From Occultella aeris (GTDB lineage Bacteria; Actinomycetota; Actinomycetes; Actinomycetales; Beutenbergiaceae): DNA of 64,000 nt. Of this stretch, positions 16,570 through 25,178 are shown piece after piece. The stretch spans positions 124,001 through 188,000 of the forward strand of contig NZ_CACRYJ010000016.1 of NCBI RefSeq assembly GCF_902703175.1, given 5' to 3'. The notes beneath the pieces are model-generated. The model saw nothing but the letters and a program-made list of their open reading frames with translations. It ran no database searches and had not been told where the DNA came from. How positions within the stretch are numbered: position 1 is the stretch's first letter; every line of letters starts with the position of its first letter. The translations under genes and the position numbers were made by a program.

Positions 16570-17868
16570 ATGCAGGTCGATACCACCACACCCCCGATGG
16601 GGTGGAACAGCTGGGACTGCTACGGCCCCAGCGTCACCGAGGACGAGGTGCTCGCCAACGCCGAGTTCATGGCGGCACACCTGCTCACCTTCGGGTGGAA
16701 CGTCGTGGTCGTGGACATCCAGTGGTACGAGCCGACCGCGCGGGCCGGCGGCTACAACGACGATCCGCCGGTGGAACTTGATGCGTTCGGGCGGCAGGTA
16801 CCGGCGCCGAACAGGTTCGGCTCCGCGGCCGACGGGGCCGGCTTCGGCCCGCTCGCCGCCCGCGTCCACGACCTCGGGCTGAGCTTCGGCCTGCACATCA
16901 TGCGGGGAATCCCGCGCCGCGCCGTCGAGCTCGACCTCCCGATCCTCGGCACCGCGTGGACCGCGACCGACGCCGCCGACACCGGGTCGGTATGCCCGTG
17001 GAACCCGGACAACTACGGCCTGAACCACGACCACCCGGCCGCGCAGGCCTACTACGACGCGCAGGTGGCGCAGTTCGCAGCGTGGGGTGTCGACTTCATC
17101 AAGGCGGATGACATGCTCGCCCCCTTCCACGACGCCGAGATCGCCGCCTACGCCGAAGCGATCCGCCGGTCCGGCCGGCCGATCGTGCTGTCCCTGTCGC
17201 CCGGCACCGGCCTGGACACCGCGCACCTGGACCACCTGCGCGACAACGCCGCCATGTGGCGCATCAGCGACGACCTCTGGGACCGCTGGGAGGACGTGCA
17301 CGACCAGTTCGACCGGCTCGCCCGGTGGGCGCCGACCCAGCGCCCGGGCGGCTGGGCGGACGCGGACATGCTCCCGCTCGGCCGGATCGGCATCCGCGCC
17401 GAGCGCGGCCAGGACCGGCCGAGCCGGCTCACTCCGGACGAGGCCCGCACCCTGATGACGTTGTGGGTCATGGCCCGGTCCCCGCTCATGTTCGGCGGCG
17501 ACCTGCCGTCCACCGACGCCGACACCCTCGCGCTGCTCACCAATCCCGCCGTGCTGGAGATCCTCAAGCATTCCGACGGCGGAGGCCAGGTCTCCCGCGA
17601 CGGCGACGCCGTGCTGTGGTCGGCTCGGGCGACGCGGCCCACGCCGCGGGCCGGCGCTGCTGGCGACCCACCCGCCGCGGCCACCTACCTGGCCGCCTTC
17701 CACCTCGGCGACCAGGCGAGTTCCGCCGTCGTCGATCCTGACGCCGTGGGCGTGCGTGGCCCGCACACCGCCACCGACCTCTGGAGCGGCGAGGTCCTCG
17801 ACCTCGCCGAACCCCTGACCATCCCCCCGCACGGCGTCCGGCTCGTGCGACTCGACCCCCACCACTGA
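16570..17868 (+). CDS. GH27 family glycosidase (alpha-galactosidase or beta-L-arabinopyranosidase)
   Basis: A protein of 432 residues. It opens with TPPMGWNSWDCYG, the GH27 start, and has WNVVVVDIQWYE. The nucleophile is in VDFIKADDM and the acid/base in MWRISDDLWDRW; the C-terminal beta-sandwich ends LTIPPHGVRLVRL. No signal peptide, so it acts on imported oligosaccharides. GH27 enzymes hydrolyse alpha-D-galactosides, but some actinobacterial members are beta-L-arabinopyranosidases, and the arabinose-gene neighbourhood makes that activity worth considering. The spacing of 53 bp to the dehydrogenase gene and 20 bp to the GH51 gene supports one operon. Confidence 0.88.
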   Translation: MQVDTTTPPMGWNSWDCYGPSVTEDEVLANAEFMAAHLLTFGWNVVVVDIQWYEPTARAGGYNDDPPVELDAFGRQVPAPNRFGSAADGAGFGPLAARVHDLGLSFGLHIMRGIPRRAVELDLPILGTAWTATDAADTGSVCPWNPDNYGLNHDHPAAQAYYDAQVAQFAAWGVDFIKADDMLAPFHDAEIAAYAEAIRRSGRPIVLSLSPGTGLDTAHLDHLRDNAAMWRISDDLWDRWEDVHDQFDRLARWAPTQRPGGWADADMLPLGRIGIRAERGQDRPSRLTPDEARTLMTLWVMARSPLMFGGDLPSTDADTLALLTNPAVLEILKHSDGGGQVSRDGDAVLWSARATRPTPRAGAAGDPPAAATYLAAFHLGDQASSAVVDPDAVGVRGPHTATDLWSGEVLDLAEPLTIPPHGVRLVRLDPHH

Positions 17869-17888
17869 CCCGCAACCAGGAGCACCCC

Positions 17889-19397
17889 ATGTTGACCGCA
17901 TCCCTCGTGATCGACCCGGCGTTCGTCGTCGGGCCCGTCCGGCGCCGCACGTTCGGCTCCTTCGTGGAGCACCTCGGCCGGTGCGTGTACACCGGCATCC
18001 ACGACCCCGAGCACCCGAGCGCCGATGAGGACGGCTTCCGCGGCGACGTCCTCGACCTCGTCAAGGAACTCGGCACCGGCACCGTGCGCTACCCGGGCGG
18101 CAACTTCGTCTCCGGCTACCGCTGGGAGGACGGGGTCGGCCCGCGCGAGCAGCGCCCGAGCCGACTCGACCTGGCCTGGCACTCCACCGACCCGAACACG
18201 GTGGGCGTGGACGAGTTCATGCGCTGGGCGAAGAAGGCCGACGTCGAACCGATGATGGCCGTCAACCTCGGCACCCGCGGTGTGCAGGAGGCCCTCGACA
18301 TCCTCGAGTACTGCAACGTCGCGGGCGGCACGCACCTGTCCGACCAGCGCCGCGCGAACGGAGCCGAGGAGCCGTACGGCATCAAGATGTGGTGCCTCGG
18401 CAACGAGATGGACGGCCCCTGGCAGATCGGGCACAAGACCGCACACGAGTACGGACGCCTGGCCACCGAGACCGCCCGCGCGATGCGGATGATCGACCCC
18501 GACCTCGAGCTCGTGGTCTGCGGCAGCTCGTCCTCGGCGATGCCGACCTTCGGCGCGTGGGAGGCCACCGTGCTCGAGGAGGCGTACGAGTACGTCGACT
18601 ACGTCTCCGCGCACGCCTACTACAGCGAGAAGGACGGCGACCTGGCCTCCTTCCTGGCCTCCGCCGTCGACATGGACCACTTCATCGACTCCGTGAGCGC
18701 TACCGCGGACGCCGTGCGGGCCGCGAAGAAGCTGACCAAGCGGATCCACATCTCCTTCGACGAGTGGAACGTCTGGTACCAGCACCGCGCCGAGTCCCGC
18801 CCGCCGACCGGGGACGACTGGCCCGTCGCGCCGGTGCTGCTCGAGGACCGCTACAACGTCGCCGACGCCGTGGTGGTGGGCAATCTGCTCATCTCGCTGC
18901 TGCGGCACACCGACCGGGTGCACTCGGCGTCGTTGGCGCAGCTCGTCAACGTGATCGCCCCGATCATGACCGAGCCGGGCGGGCGGGCCTGGCGCCAGAC
19001 CACGTTCCACCCGTTCGCGCTCACGTCCGAGCACGCCAAGGGCGACGTGCTGCAGGTGGCCGTCGACGCTCCGACGCTCGAGACCGAGAAGTTCGGCGAG
19101 GTCTCGGCGCTGGACGCCGTCGCCACCCGCGACCCGGAGACCGGCGCGGTGGCGATCTTCGCCGTCAACCGGTCCACCACCGAGACGCTGACCCTGACCG
19201 TGGACGTGCGCTCGCTGGGCGACGTGCAGGTGGTCGGCGCGCAGACGCTGTCCAACCCGGACCACACCTGGGCGGCGAGCGCGGACGACGCGACGTCCGT
19301 GTTGCCGGTCGAGAACGGCACGGCCGCAGTGTCCGACGGCGTCGTCACGGTCGAGCTGCCGGCCGTCTCCTGGTCCGTGGTGCGGTTGGGCGCCTGA
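17889..19397 (+). CDS. GH51 alpha-L-arabinofuranosidase
   Basis: A protein of 502 residues with AGGAG six bases before the ATG. It has the GH51 opening RRTFGSFVEHLGRCVYTGI, the acid/base Glu in MWCLGNEMDGPWQIG (about residue 178) and the nucleophile Glu in HISFDEWNVWYQ (about 296), followed by a C-terminal beta-sandwich. It releases terminal alpha-L-arabinofuranose from arabinan or arabinoxylan oligomers and is intracellular (no signal peptide). It is the last gene of the run that starts at 15503 and converges with the kinase-like gene. Confidence 0.94.
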   Translation: MLTASLVIDPAFVVGPVRRRTFGSFVEHLGRCVYTGIHDPEHPSADEDGFRGDVLDLVKELGTGTVRYPGGNFVSGYRWEDGVGPREQRPSRLDLAWHSTDPNTVGVDEFMRWAKKADVEPMMAVNLGTRGVQEALDILEYCNVAGGTHLSDQRRANGAEEPYGIKMWCLGNEMDGPWQIGHKTAHEYGRLATETARAMRMIDPDLELVVCGSSSSAMPTFGAWEATVLEEAYEYVDYVSAHAYYSEKDGDLASFLASAVDMDHFIDSVSATADAVRAAKKLTKRIHISFDEWNVWYQHRAESRPPTGDDWPVAPVLLEDRYNVADAVVVGNLLISLLRHTDRVHSASLAQLVNVIAPIMTEPGGRAWRQTTFHPFALTSEHAKGDVLQVAVDAPTLETEKFGEVSALDAVATRDPETGAVAIFAVNRSTTETLTLTVDVRSLGDVQVVGAQTLSNPDHTWAASADDATSVLPVENGTAAVSDGVVTVELPAVSWSVVRLGA

Positions 19398-19427
19398 TCC
19401 GTGGCCGGTGCCGGCCGCCGAGGCGGC

Positions 19428-20096
19428 TCACCGCCGAGCGGTCGGCGCCGCGGCCAGGGCGCGGATGTCGCGCTCGGCCTCGGCCACGCCGATGGCGCGG
19501 CAGCCCTTGGCGACCCAGCCGCGGATGAGCCCGGGCTCGGCGCGGAACAGGGCGGTGCCCCGGCGGATCAGCGTCATCGGGGGCTTGCGGGACTCGGCGA
19601 AGTCCCGGAGCAGCCGGAACCAGAACGTCTGCATCCGCGGGCGGAGCAGGCAGATCGCGTCAGCGAGTACGTCCTCGGCGCGCAGGTCCGCGACCAGTTC
19701 CGCGGCGAAGATGCCCTCCGCGATCACGATCGGCTCGTCGTCCAGGACCACGTGGGTGGTGCCCGTGCGGCGCGAGGACGGGATGTCGTAGAGCGGCAGG
19801 TCGCTCGCGCCGTCCCGGCAGAGTGCCACCAGGGCCGCCCGGGCGCCGTCGTGGTCCCAGGACGCCGGCGAATCCCAGTCCACGCTGCCGAACCGGGACG
19901 GCAGACCGGGTCGGTCGATGTCGAAGTAGAAGTCGTCCAGCGGTACCACCGGCAGCCCGAGCCGGCGGGTCAGCGAACTCTTGCCGGAGCCGGACGGGCC
20001 GGTCAGCAGCACCACCCGGCGCCGGACCTGCCGGGCGCCCTCCGGGATGGGGAAGAGCGCATCGCCGGCACTGTCGGGGTCGGGACCTTCGGGCAT
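19428..20096 (-). CDS. Uridine-kinase-like P-loop kinase
   Basis: A protein of 222 residues. VVLLTGPSGSGKSSLTRRLG near residue 30 is the Walker A loop; VPLDDFYFDIDRPGLPSRFG and DWDSPASWDHDG match the substrate region of uridine kinase-like P-loop enzymes, and EPIVIAEGIFAAEL carries a Walker B-like acid. ATG 20096 is chosen because GATAAT lies exactly six bases upstream, suggesting a leaderless transcript; upstream in-frame starts lack a Shine-Dalgarno sequence. It lies between two GH51 genes but on the opposite strand. The substrate (nucleoside or other) is not determined by sequence. Confidence 0.75.
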   Translation of the reverse strand: MPEGPDPDSAGDALFPIPEGARQVRRRVVLLTGPSGSGKSSLTRRLGLPVVPLDDFYFDIDRPGLPSRFGSVDWDSPASWDHDGARAALVALCRDGASDLPLYDIPSSRRTGTTHVVLDDEPIVIAEGIFAAELVADLRAEDVLADAICLLRPRMQTFWFRLLRDFAESRKPPMTLIRRGTALFRAEPGLIRGWVAKGCRAIGVAEAERDIRALAAAPTARR

Positions 20097-20102
20097 CCGG
20101 CC

Positions 20103-20132
20103 ATTATCCCCATCTCGCACCAGCATCCTTAA
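20103..20132 (-). promoter_or_regulatory. Putative leaderless promoter of the kinase-like gene
   Basis: On the minus strand TTAAGG (20132-20127), an 18-base spacer and GATAAT (20108-20103) are followed by six bases and the ATG. The transcription start would fall on the first base of the start codon. Confidence 0.45.
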
Positions 20133-20162
20133 CCGCAACCGTCACCCCAGTGGAGTGCTCAC

Positions 20163-21686
20163 GTGAACGCATCAGCCAAGGCCATCATCAACCTCGACGT
20201 GGAGGGGCCGGTCATCAGCCGGCACCTGTATGGACACTTCGCCGAGCACCTGGGCCGGTGCATCTACGGCGGCTTCTATGTGGGTGAGGACTCCGACATC
20301 CCGAACTCCGGCGGCATCCGCCTGGACGTCGTGGAGGCGCTGCGGGCCCTGAACATCCCGAACCTGCGCTGGCCCGGTGGCTGCTTCGCGGACGAGTACC
20401 ACTGGATGGACGGGATCGGCCCGCGCAGTGAGCGCCCCTCGATGGTGAACACGCACTGGGGCAACGTCGAGGAGAACAACCACTTCGGCACGCACGAGTT
20501 CATGGCCCTGTGCGAGTTGCTCGGCGCCGAGCCGTACATCAACGGCAACGTCGGCTCCGGCACGGTGAAGGAGATGAGCGACTGGGTCGAGTACCTGACC
20601 CGGGACGGCGACTCCCCGATGGTGCGGCTACGCAAGGCCAACGGGCGCGAGGAGCCCTGGAAGGTGCCGTTCTGGGGGATCGGGAACGAGGCCTGGGGCT
20701 GCGGCGGGAACATGAGCGCCCAGCACTACGCCGACGAGGCCCGCCGCTACGCGACGTACTGCCGGGACCACGGTGGCAACAAGCTCTACCGGATCGCCGC
20801 CGGGGCCTCCGACGACGACTACGCGTGGACCGAGACCCTGATGAAGGCGGTCAACTGTCTCGGCTGCGCGAAGGAGCCGCGTGGGTACTTCCAAGGACTG
20901 ACGTTCCACTACTACACGGTGCCCGGGCCGTGGTCGGACAAGGGCAGCGCGCTCGAGTTCGACCTCGACGACTACTACGCGACCATGGTCAAGGCCGCGC
21001 GGGTGGAGGAGCTCATCGCCGGCCACGCCGCCGTGATGGACTGCTACGACCCGAAGAAGAAGGTCGGCCTGATCCTGGACGAGTGGGGCACGTGGTGGAA
21101 CGTGGAGCCCGGCACGAACCCCGGGTTCCTGTACCAGCAGAACACGATGCGCGACGCGCTCGTCGCGAGCGTCCACTTCGACGCCTTCCACCGCCACGCG
21201 GACCGGCTCGTGATGGCGAACATCGCCCAGACCGTGAACGTGCTGCAGGCGATGATCCTCACCGACCCCGACTCCGGGGCCCTCGTGCTCACCCCGACCT
21301 ACCACGTGTTCGAGATGAACTCCGGGCACCAGGACGCCGCCTCGCTGCGGGTCGACGTGAAGTCCGAGGGCACCACGCGCGCGGTCGGGGAGAACGAGTT
21401 GGACACGTTCTCGGTCTCGGCCAGCACGAAGGACGGCCGCGCCCTGGTCTCCCTGACGAACCTGGACGCCGACGCCCCGCTCGAGGTGGACCTCGACCTG
21501 CGTGGCCGGACCGTCGCCGGGGTGACCGGCCGGATCCTGACGGCGGACGTGCTGAACGCGCACAACTCCGCAGACGCCACCGGTGTCGAGGTGGCGGACC
21601 TGGACGGCCTGACCGTCGACGGCGGGGTGCTGCGGGTGAGCATCCCGGCGCATTCGTTCGTGACGGTGGACCTCGAGCTGGCCTGA
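20163..21686 (+). CDS. GH51 alpha-L-arabinofuranosidase (second copy)
   Basis: A protein of 507 residues starting at GTG with GGAG seven bases upstream. [20 protein letters not shown] opens the domain; the acid/base Glu is in [12 protein letters not shown] (about residue 178) and the nucleophile in [11 protein letters not shown] (about 303). It differs clearly from the first GH51 (GNEAW/DEWGTWW instead of GNEMDG/DEWNVWY), so the two are old paralogues with probably different linkage preference, not a recent duplication. No signal peptide. It appears to be a single-gene unit, followed by two REP-like hairpins. Confidence 0.94.
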   Translation: MNASAKAIINLDVEGPVISRHLYGHFAEHLGRCIYGGFYVGEDSDIPNSGGIRLDVVEALRALNIPNLRWPGGCFADEYHWMDGIGPRSERPSMVNTHWGNVEENNHFGTHEFMALCELLGAEPYINGNVGSGTVKEMSDWVEYLTRDGDSPMVRLRKANGREEPWKVPFWGIGNEAWGCGGNMSAQHYADEARRYATYCRDHGGNKLYRIAAGASDDDYAWTETLMKAVNCLGCAKEPRGYFQGLTFHYYTVPGPWSDKGSALEFDLDDYYATMVKAARVEELIAGHAAVMDCYDPKKKVGLILDEWGTWWNVEPGTNPGFLYQQNTMRDALVASVHFDAFHRHADRLVMANIAQTVNVLQAMILTDPDSGALVLTPTYHVFEMNSGHQDAASLRVDVKSEGTTRAVGENELDTFSVSASTKDGRALVSLTNLDADAPLEVDLDLRGRTVAGVTGRILTADVLNAHNSADATGVEVADLDGLTVDGGVLRVSIPAHSFVTVDLELA

Positions 21687-21722
21687 GCCGGGCGCCGGCG
21701 ACGCTGCGGAATCGGCGTTCCC

Positions 21723-21771
21723 CTGACGCGAAGTGCGGGTTGGCTGGCGCGTGACCCGCAGTTCGCGTCAG
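21723..21771. repeat. REP-like palindromic repeat, copy 1
   Basis: The arms CTGACGCGAAGTGCGGGT and ACCCGCAGTTCGCGTCAG are complementary at 17 of 18 positions around a 13-base loop. It begins 37 bases after the second GH51 gene and could also act as its terminator. Confidence 0.75.
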
Positions 21772-21796
21772 CGGAGCGCGCCACCCCGTGGTTCCG

Positions 21797-21845
21797 CTGT
21801 CGCGAAACGTGGGTCGGCCGGCGCGTGACCCGCAGTTCGCGTCAG
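21797..21845. repeat. REP-like palindromic repeat, copy 2
   Basis: A second copy starts exactly 74 bases after the first. The right arm ACCCGCAGTTCGCGTCAG is identical and the loop nearly so, while the left arm has diverged (CTGTCGCGAAACGTGGGT). Only two copies are in this window. Confidence 0.72.
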
Positions 21846-21917
21846 TGGAGCTGGTCCCGGCCGACCTGTCCGTTCGCCATCGGGGAGCCGCCGGCCGGCC
21901 GAGCGCCCTGACGAGCA

Positions 21918-21938
21918 AGATATACTACCGCTATATCT
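21918..21938 (+). promoter_or_regulatory. Inverted-repeat operator of the toxin-antitoxin operon
   Basis: AGATATA and TATATCT are perfect seven-base inverted repeats separated by seven bases. TATACT at 21921-21926 within the repeat is a near-consensus -10. The site lies 19 bases before the antitoxin start, as expected for autorepression by an RHH antitoxin. Confidence 0.7.
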
Positions 21939-21957
21939 CTCGGATCAGGAGGCTCTG

Positions 21958-22164
21958 ATGACGACCAAGAAGTTGATCAGTCTGCCCGACCAGTTGGCGC
22001 GCGACATCAAGGAAGCGGCGGTCAAGGCCGGCAAGTCCGACTCCCTCTGGATGCGGGAGGCAGCAGAGGCGATGCTGGCCGGGGCGAGGGAGGAGTCCCT
22101 GTCGGAGATCGCGGACTTCATCTCCGACCGCGACCGGGAAGCGCTGGACCGGCTGGCACAGTGA
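21958..22164 (+). CDS. Ribbon-helix-helix antitoxin
   Basis: A protein of 68 residues with AGGAGG before the ATG. The start KKLISLPDQLARDIKEAAVKAG gives a beta-strand followed by two helices, as in MetJ/CopG-type DNA-binding domains; the C-terminal half (from about residue 40) is acidic and helical and would wrap the toxin. Its stop codon overlaps the start of the Doc-like gene (GTGA). It should bind the palindrome at 21918 and neutralise the toxin. The pairing of an RHH rather than a Phd-type antitoxin with Doc is notable. Confidence 0.8.
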   Translation: MTTKKLISLPDQLARDIKEAAVKAGKSDSLWMREAAEAMLAGAREESLSEIADFISDRDREALDRLAQ

Positions 22165-22556
22165 CGTTCGAGCATCTCTCGACCTCGGACCTTCTGTTCC
22201 TGTTCGCCAGGGTCGAGGGATTCCGGCCGCTGGTCAGAGATCTGGGGGCGTTGGAGTCTGCGGTGGAGCGGCCAAAAACTACCTTCGGGGGTCACTCGCT
22301 GTATCCGACCCTGAGCCTGGCAGCGGCAGCACTGATGGAAGCCATCAATCAGAACCATCCCCTGGTCGACGGGAACAAGCGACTGTCCTGGATCGGCGTG
22401 GCAGCGATGTACGCATTGGCGGGCCACCGCAACCCGGTGGTCCCCTCCGACGACATCGTGTCGCTGACGCTGAGCGTGGTTCAGCACGAACTCACGCTGG
22501 AGGAGATCGCTGGTGAGTTGGACCGGCTTCTCCGGAAGCCAGATGGGAATGGGTAG
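22161..22556 (+). CDS. Doc-type (Fic fold) toxin
   Basis: A protein of 131 residues starting at GTG. The catalytic loop reads HPLVDGNKRLSW (residues about 70-81), a Doc/Fic H-x-x-x-D/N-G/A-N-K-R motif with Leu in the position usually held by Phe. The flanking LAAAALMEAINQN and AAMYALAGHRN helices fit Doc. Phage P1 Doc phosphorylates EF-Tu; this homologue probably inhibits translation in the same way (family knowledge). It is translated by overlap with the antitoxin gene. Confidence 0.86.
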   Translation: MTFEHLSTSDLLFLFARVEGFRPLVRDLGALESAVERPKTTFGGHSLYPTLSLAAAALMEAINQNHPLVDGNKRLSWIGVAAMYALAGHRNPVVPSDDIVSLTLSVVQHELTLEEIAGELDRLLRKPDGNG

Positions 22557-22608
22557 GACCACGGCCGAACGCGGATGATCGATCGCCGCGACGTCCGGTC
22601 TTCTGGGG

Positions 22609-23040
22609 ATGACCCTCGGGAACGCGGGCGTGTACATCTGGCCATTCCTCGGGCTCCCCGATCTTCCCTCGGCTCTGCTCCTGGTCGTGGGCCTTGCCGG
22701 GATCCTCATCGGGGCGCCGGAGTGGGGGAACGCCCGGTCGCGGACCGCAGTATCCGAGGCTCACGCAGACATGCGGTTCGTCGTCCGCCTGGTGGCTGCC
22801 GTGGTGCTCGTGCTGATGATGCTCGTGGGCGGTGCGCTCACCGCACTTGGCGCCCGAAGCGATTTCGTCGGCTTCTGTGCGGTGGTGGCGTGCTTCTTCC
22901 CAGCAGCGGTCCTGCTGGGCACCGCCCATCTGCGGAGGGCGACGGTCACGGCCACGATCCTGGGTGTCGCCCTCGGCCTGTCGGTGATCGCGCTCCTGAT
23001 GTACCAGAGCGGGAACTGGGGAGGTCCCTACCCCGGATAG
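22609..23040 (+). CDS. Small multi-pass membrane protein of unknown function
   Basis: A protein of 143 residues with about four hydrophobic segments (residues 20-38, 55-78, 86-102, 112-130). No family is recognised. The ATG has only GGGG directly before it; GTG 22630 is an alternative start. Coding bias is weaker than in its neighbours, and the gene sits between the toxin-antitoxin pair and a lacI-type gene, so it may be accessory DNA. Confidence 0.55.
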   Translation: MTLGNAGVYIWPFLGLPDLPSALLLVVGLAGILIGAPEWGNARSRTAVSEAHADMRFVVRLVAAVVLVLMMLVGGALTALGARSDFVGFCAVVACFFPAAVLLGTAHLRRATVTATILGVALGLSVIALLMYQSGNWGGPYPG

Positions 23041-23098
23041 CTCGAACAGTCGTCGGAGTCGGTGAAGGAGGAAGGCGACTCGGGCCTACCCTGACCAC

Positions 23099-24121
23099 AT
23101 GGCGGCGACGATGCGGGATGTGGCTGCGCTGGCCGGGGTGTCCCTGAAGACGGTCTCCCGGGTGGTGAACAGCGAGCCCCACATCCGGCCGGAGACGGTC
23201 GCCCGCGTCCGGGACGCCATCGCGAGCCTCGGCTGGGTGCCGAACGGAAGCGCCCGAGCCCTGCGCACCGGCCGGACCGGAGTTATCGGCATCGCCGTCG
23301 CCGGCCTGCGCAGGCCCTACCTCGCGGCGCTCGTCGAGGCGTTGGTCACCGAGACCGACCGGCGCGGGCTCCAGGCGGCGGTCGAGCCGAGCCACGGTGA
23401 CCCGGCCCGGATCCGCGCGGTACTGGACGGTCGCGGACCGAGTTACGACGGCGTCGTCCTGATCGGCGACGACGGCGCCGGCCTCCCGCTCGACGGGGCC
23501 CTCACCGACCGTCCGGTCGTCGTGGTGCAGGGCGACGACGCGGACGCGGACCTGGTGCTCGACGACGTGGCCTCCGCCATGGGCATGGTGACGCGTCATC
23601 TCGCGGTGCTCGGACGCCGTCGCCCCCTCCTGCTCGGCGGTGACCGTGGCGCCGACCGCGGGCCGCGTACGCCCGGCGCGCTCGCCGAACCGGGGGCGGT
23701 GACCCGCGCGGCACTGGCGGCGGCCGGCTTCGGGGCCACGGTGCCCGTGATCCGGCCCGACGGCGAGTGGGACCGTGGGTGGGGTGCCGCCGCCGCGGTC
23801 GCCGCACTTGCCGCCCACCCTGGGACCGACACCCTGATCTGCGTCAACGACGAGGTGGCCCTCGGTGCACTGTCCGCGCTGACGGCCCGGGGCGTGGACG
23901 TACCGGGCGAGGTTGCCCTGCTCGGGTACGACAACCTGGACGACGGGTGGTTCTCGACGCCGTCCCTGACCACCGTCGACCCCGGGCCGGCGCGACTGGC
24001 CCGTGCTGCGCTTGACCTGCTCGCCGAGCGGATCGCCGGGACCGTACCGGCCGTACCCCGGCGGGTGGTCCTGCCCGTGGAACTGGTCCGGCGCGAGTCC
24101 ACGATGGGAGCGCCCCGATGA
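23099..24121 (+). CDS. LacI-family transcriptional regulator
   Basis: A protein of 340 residues. The HTH reads MRDVAALAGVSLKTVSRVVN with the hinge NGSARALRTGRTG; the sensor domain has LICVNDEVALGALSAL and VALLGYDNLDDGWFSTPSLTTV. The sensor part around residues 140-200 is shortened and Arg/Gly/Asp-rich compared with typical members. The recognition helix has Leu-Lys. TACCCT six bases before the ATG suggests a leaderless transcript. It overlaps the next lacI-type gene by four bases (ATGA), an unusual tandem. Target operons are not evident nearby. Confidence 0.9.
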   Translation: MAATMRDVAALAGVSLKTVSRVVNSEPHIRPETVARVRDAIASLGWVPNGSARALRTGRTGVIGIAVAGLRRPYLAALVEALVTETDRRGLQAAVEPSHGDPARIRAVLDGRGPSYDGVVLIGDDGAGLPLDGALTDRPVVVVQGDDADADLVLDDVASAMGMVTRHLAVLGRRRPLLLGGDRGADRGPRTPGALAEPGAVTRAALAAAGFGATVPVIRPDGEWDRGWGAAAAVAALAAHPGTDTLICVNDEVALGALSALTARGVDVPGEVALLGYDNLDDGWFSTPSLTTVDPGPARLARAALDLLAERIAGTVPAVPRRVVLPVELVRRESTMGAPR

Positions 24122-25131
24122 GCCGGCCGACCTTGGCGGACGTGGCCGCACGGGCCGGTGTCTCGGCCAAGACGGTCTCCAACGTGCTGCTCGGGCGTCG
24201 CTACGTCGCCGAGGCCACCAGGGCCAGCGTGCTCGTGGCCGTGGCCGAGGTCGGCTACACGGTCAACGAGGCGGGCCGCGGGCTGGCGTCCGGCCGCACC
24301 GGGCGGGTCGCCGTGGTGGTGCCGATGATCTACCAGCCGTACTTCGCCGAGGTCGCGGAGCGGCTGATCCTGGCGCTCGAGGAGCACGGGCTGACGACCA
24401 CGCTACGGATCGCCCACGACACCGCAGCCGAACGGGACGCCGTCCTCGGCATCACCACCCCCGACGTCGACGGCGTGATCCTGTGCCCGCACGGACTGAG
24501 CCCCGAGGTCCTCGGTGACGCCGTCCCGCCCCGACCCGTGGTGCAGCTCGGCGGCGGGATCATGCCAACGTTCGACTGCGTCATCATGGGCGAGCGCGAG
24601 GGCTTCCGGGCCATGGCCGAACACCTGCTCGACACCGGCCGCCGCCGGATCGCACTGATCGGCACCGGCCCTGCCGAGGCGCCGCAGGGAAGTCGGTTCG
24701 CCGGGTACCTCGACGCGCTCGCAGCACACGGCATCGCACTCGACGAGCGTCTGCTGATCACCGGATCGGACTGGGACCGGCGCGCCTCCGGCTACGAGGC
24801 CGTGGTGGGCCTGTTGCAGACCGGCGTGGAGTTCGACGCCGTCATGTGCTTCAACGACGCGATGGCCGTCGGAGCCCTGCGCGGGCTGCGCAGCCACGGG
24901 TTGCGGGTGCCCCAGGACGTCGCGGTCACCGGCTTCGACGACACCGACGAGGCCGAGTTCACCACACCGCCGCTGTCCTCCGTCAGCCCCGAGCAGGAGG
25001 AGATGGTCGCCGCCACGGTGCGGATGCTGATCGAACGGATCGGAGGCCGGGACGAGTTGCCCCGGGTGGTGCACACGGGAGCGCATCTGGTGCCCCGGGC
25101 GTCGTCGGCCCCGGCCGCCCAGGACGGGTAG
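24118..25131 (+). CDS. LacI-family transcriptional regulator (second of a coupled pair)
   Basis: A protein of 337 residues starting at ATG inside the end of the preceding regulator gene. The HTH reads TLADVAARAGVSAKTVSNVLL and the hinge NEAGRGLASGRTG; the sensor domain contains VMCFNDAMAVGALRGL and VAVTGFDDTDEAEFTTPPLSSV. The recognition-helix dipeptide is Ala-Lys, unlike the other three LacI-type proteins of the window, so a different operator is expected. Translational coupling with the upstream regulator ensures co-production; hetero-oligomers are conceivable but unproven. Confidence 0.92.
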   Translation: MSRPTLADVAARAGVSAKTVSNVLLGRRYVAEATRASVLVAVAEVGYTVNEAGRGLASGRTGRVAVVVPMIYQPYFAEVAERLILALEEHGLTTTLRIAHDTAAERDAVLGITTPDVDGVILCPHGLSPEVLGDAVPPRPVVQLGGGIMPTFDCVIMGEREGFRAMAEHLLDTGRRRIALIGTGPAEAPQGSRFAGYLDALAAHGIALDERLLITGSDWDRRASGYEAVVGLLQTGVEFDAVMCFNDAMAVGALRGLRSHGLRVPQDVAVTGFDDTDEAEFTTPPLSSVSPEQEEMVAATVRMLIERIGGRDELPRVVHTGAHLVPRASSAPAAQDG

Positions 25132-25178
25132 TGCGTGCACACCTCACACTCCGGATGTGCGCCGCGTCTTCAGGGGAC

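Noticed and set aside
15610-17868. Frame of 752 codons suggesting a dehydrogenase-GH27 fusion
   Set aside because: The first 320 codons are a shifted reading of the dehydrogenase gene; the GH27 protein begins at 16570 with its usual N-terminus.
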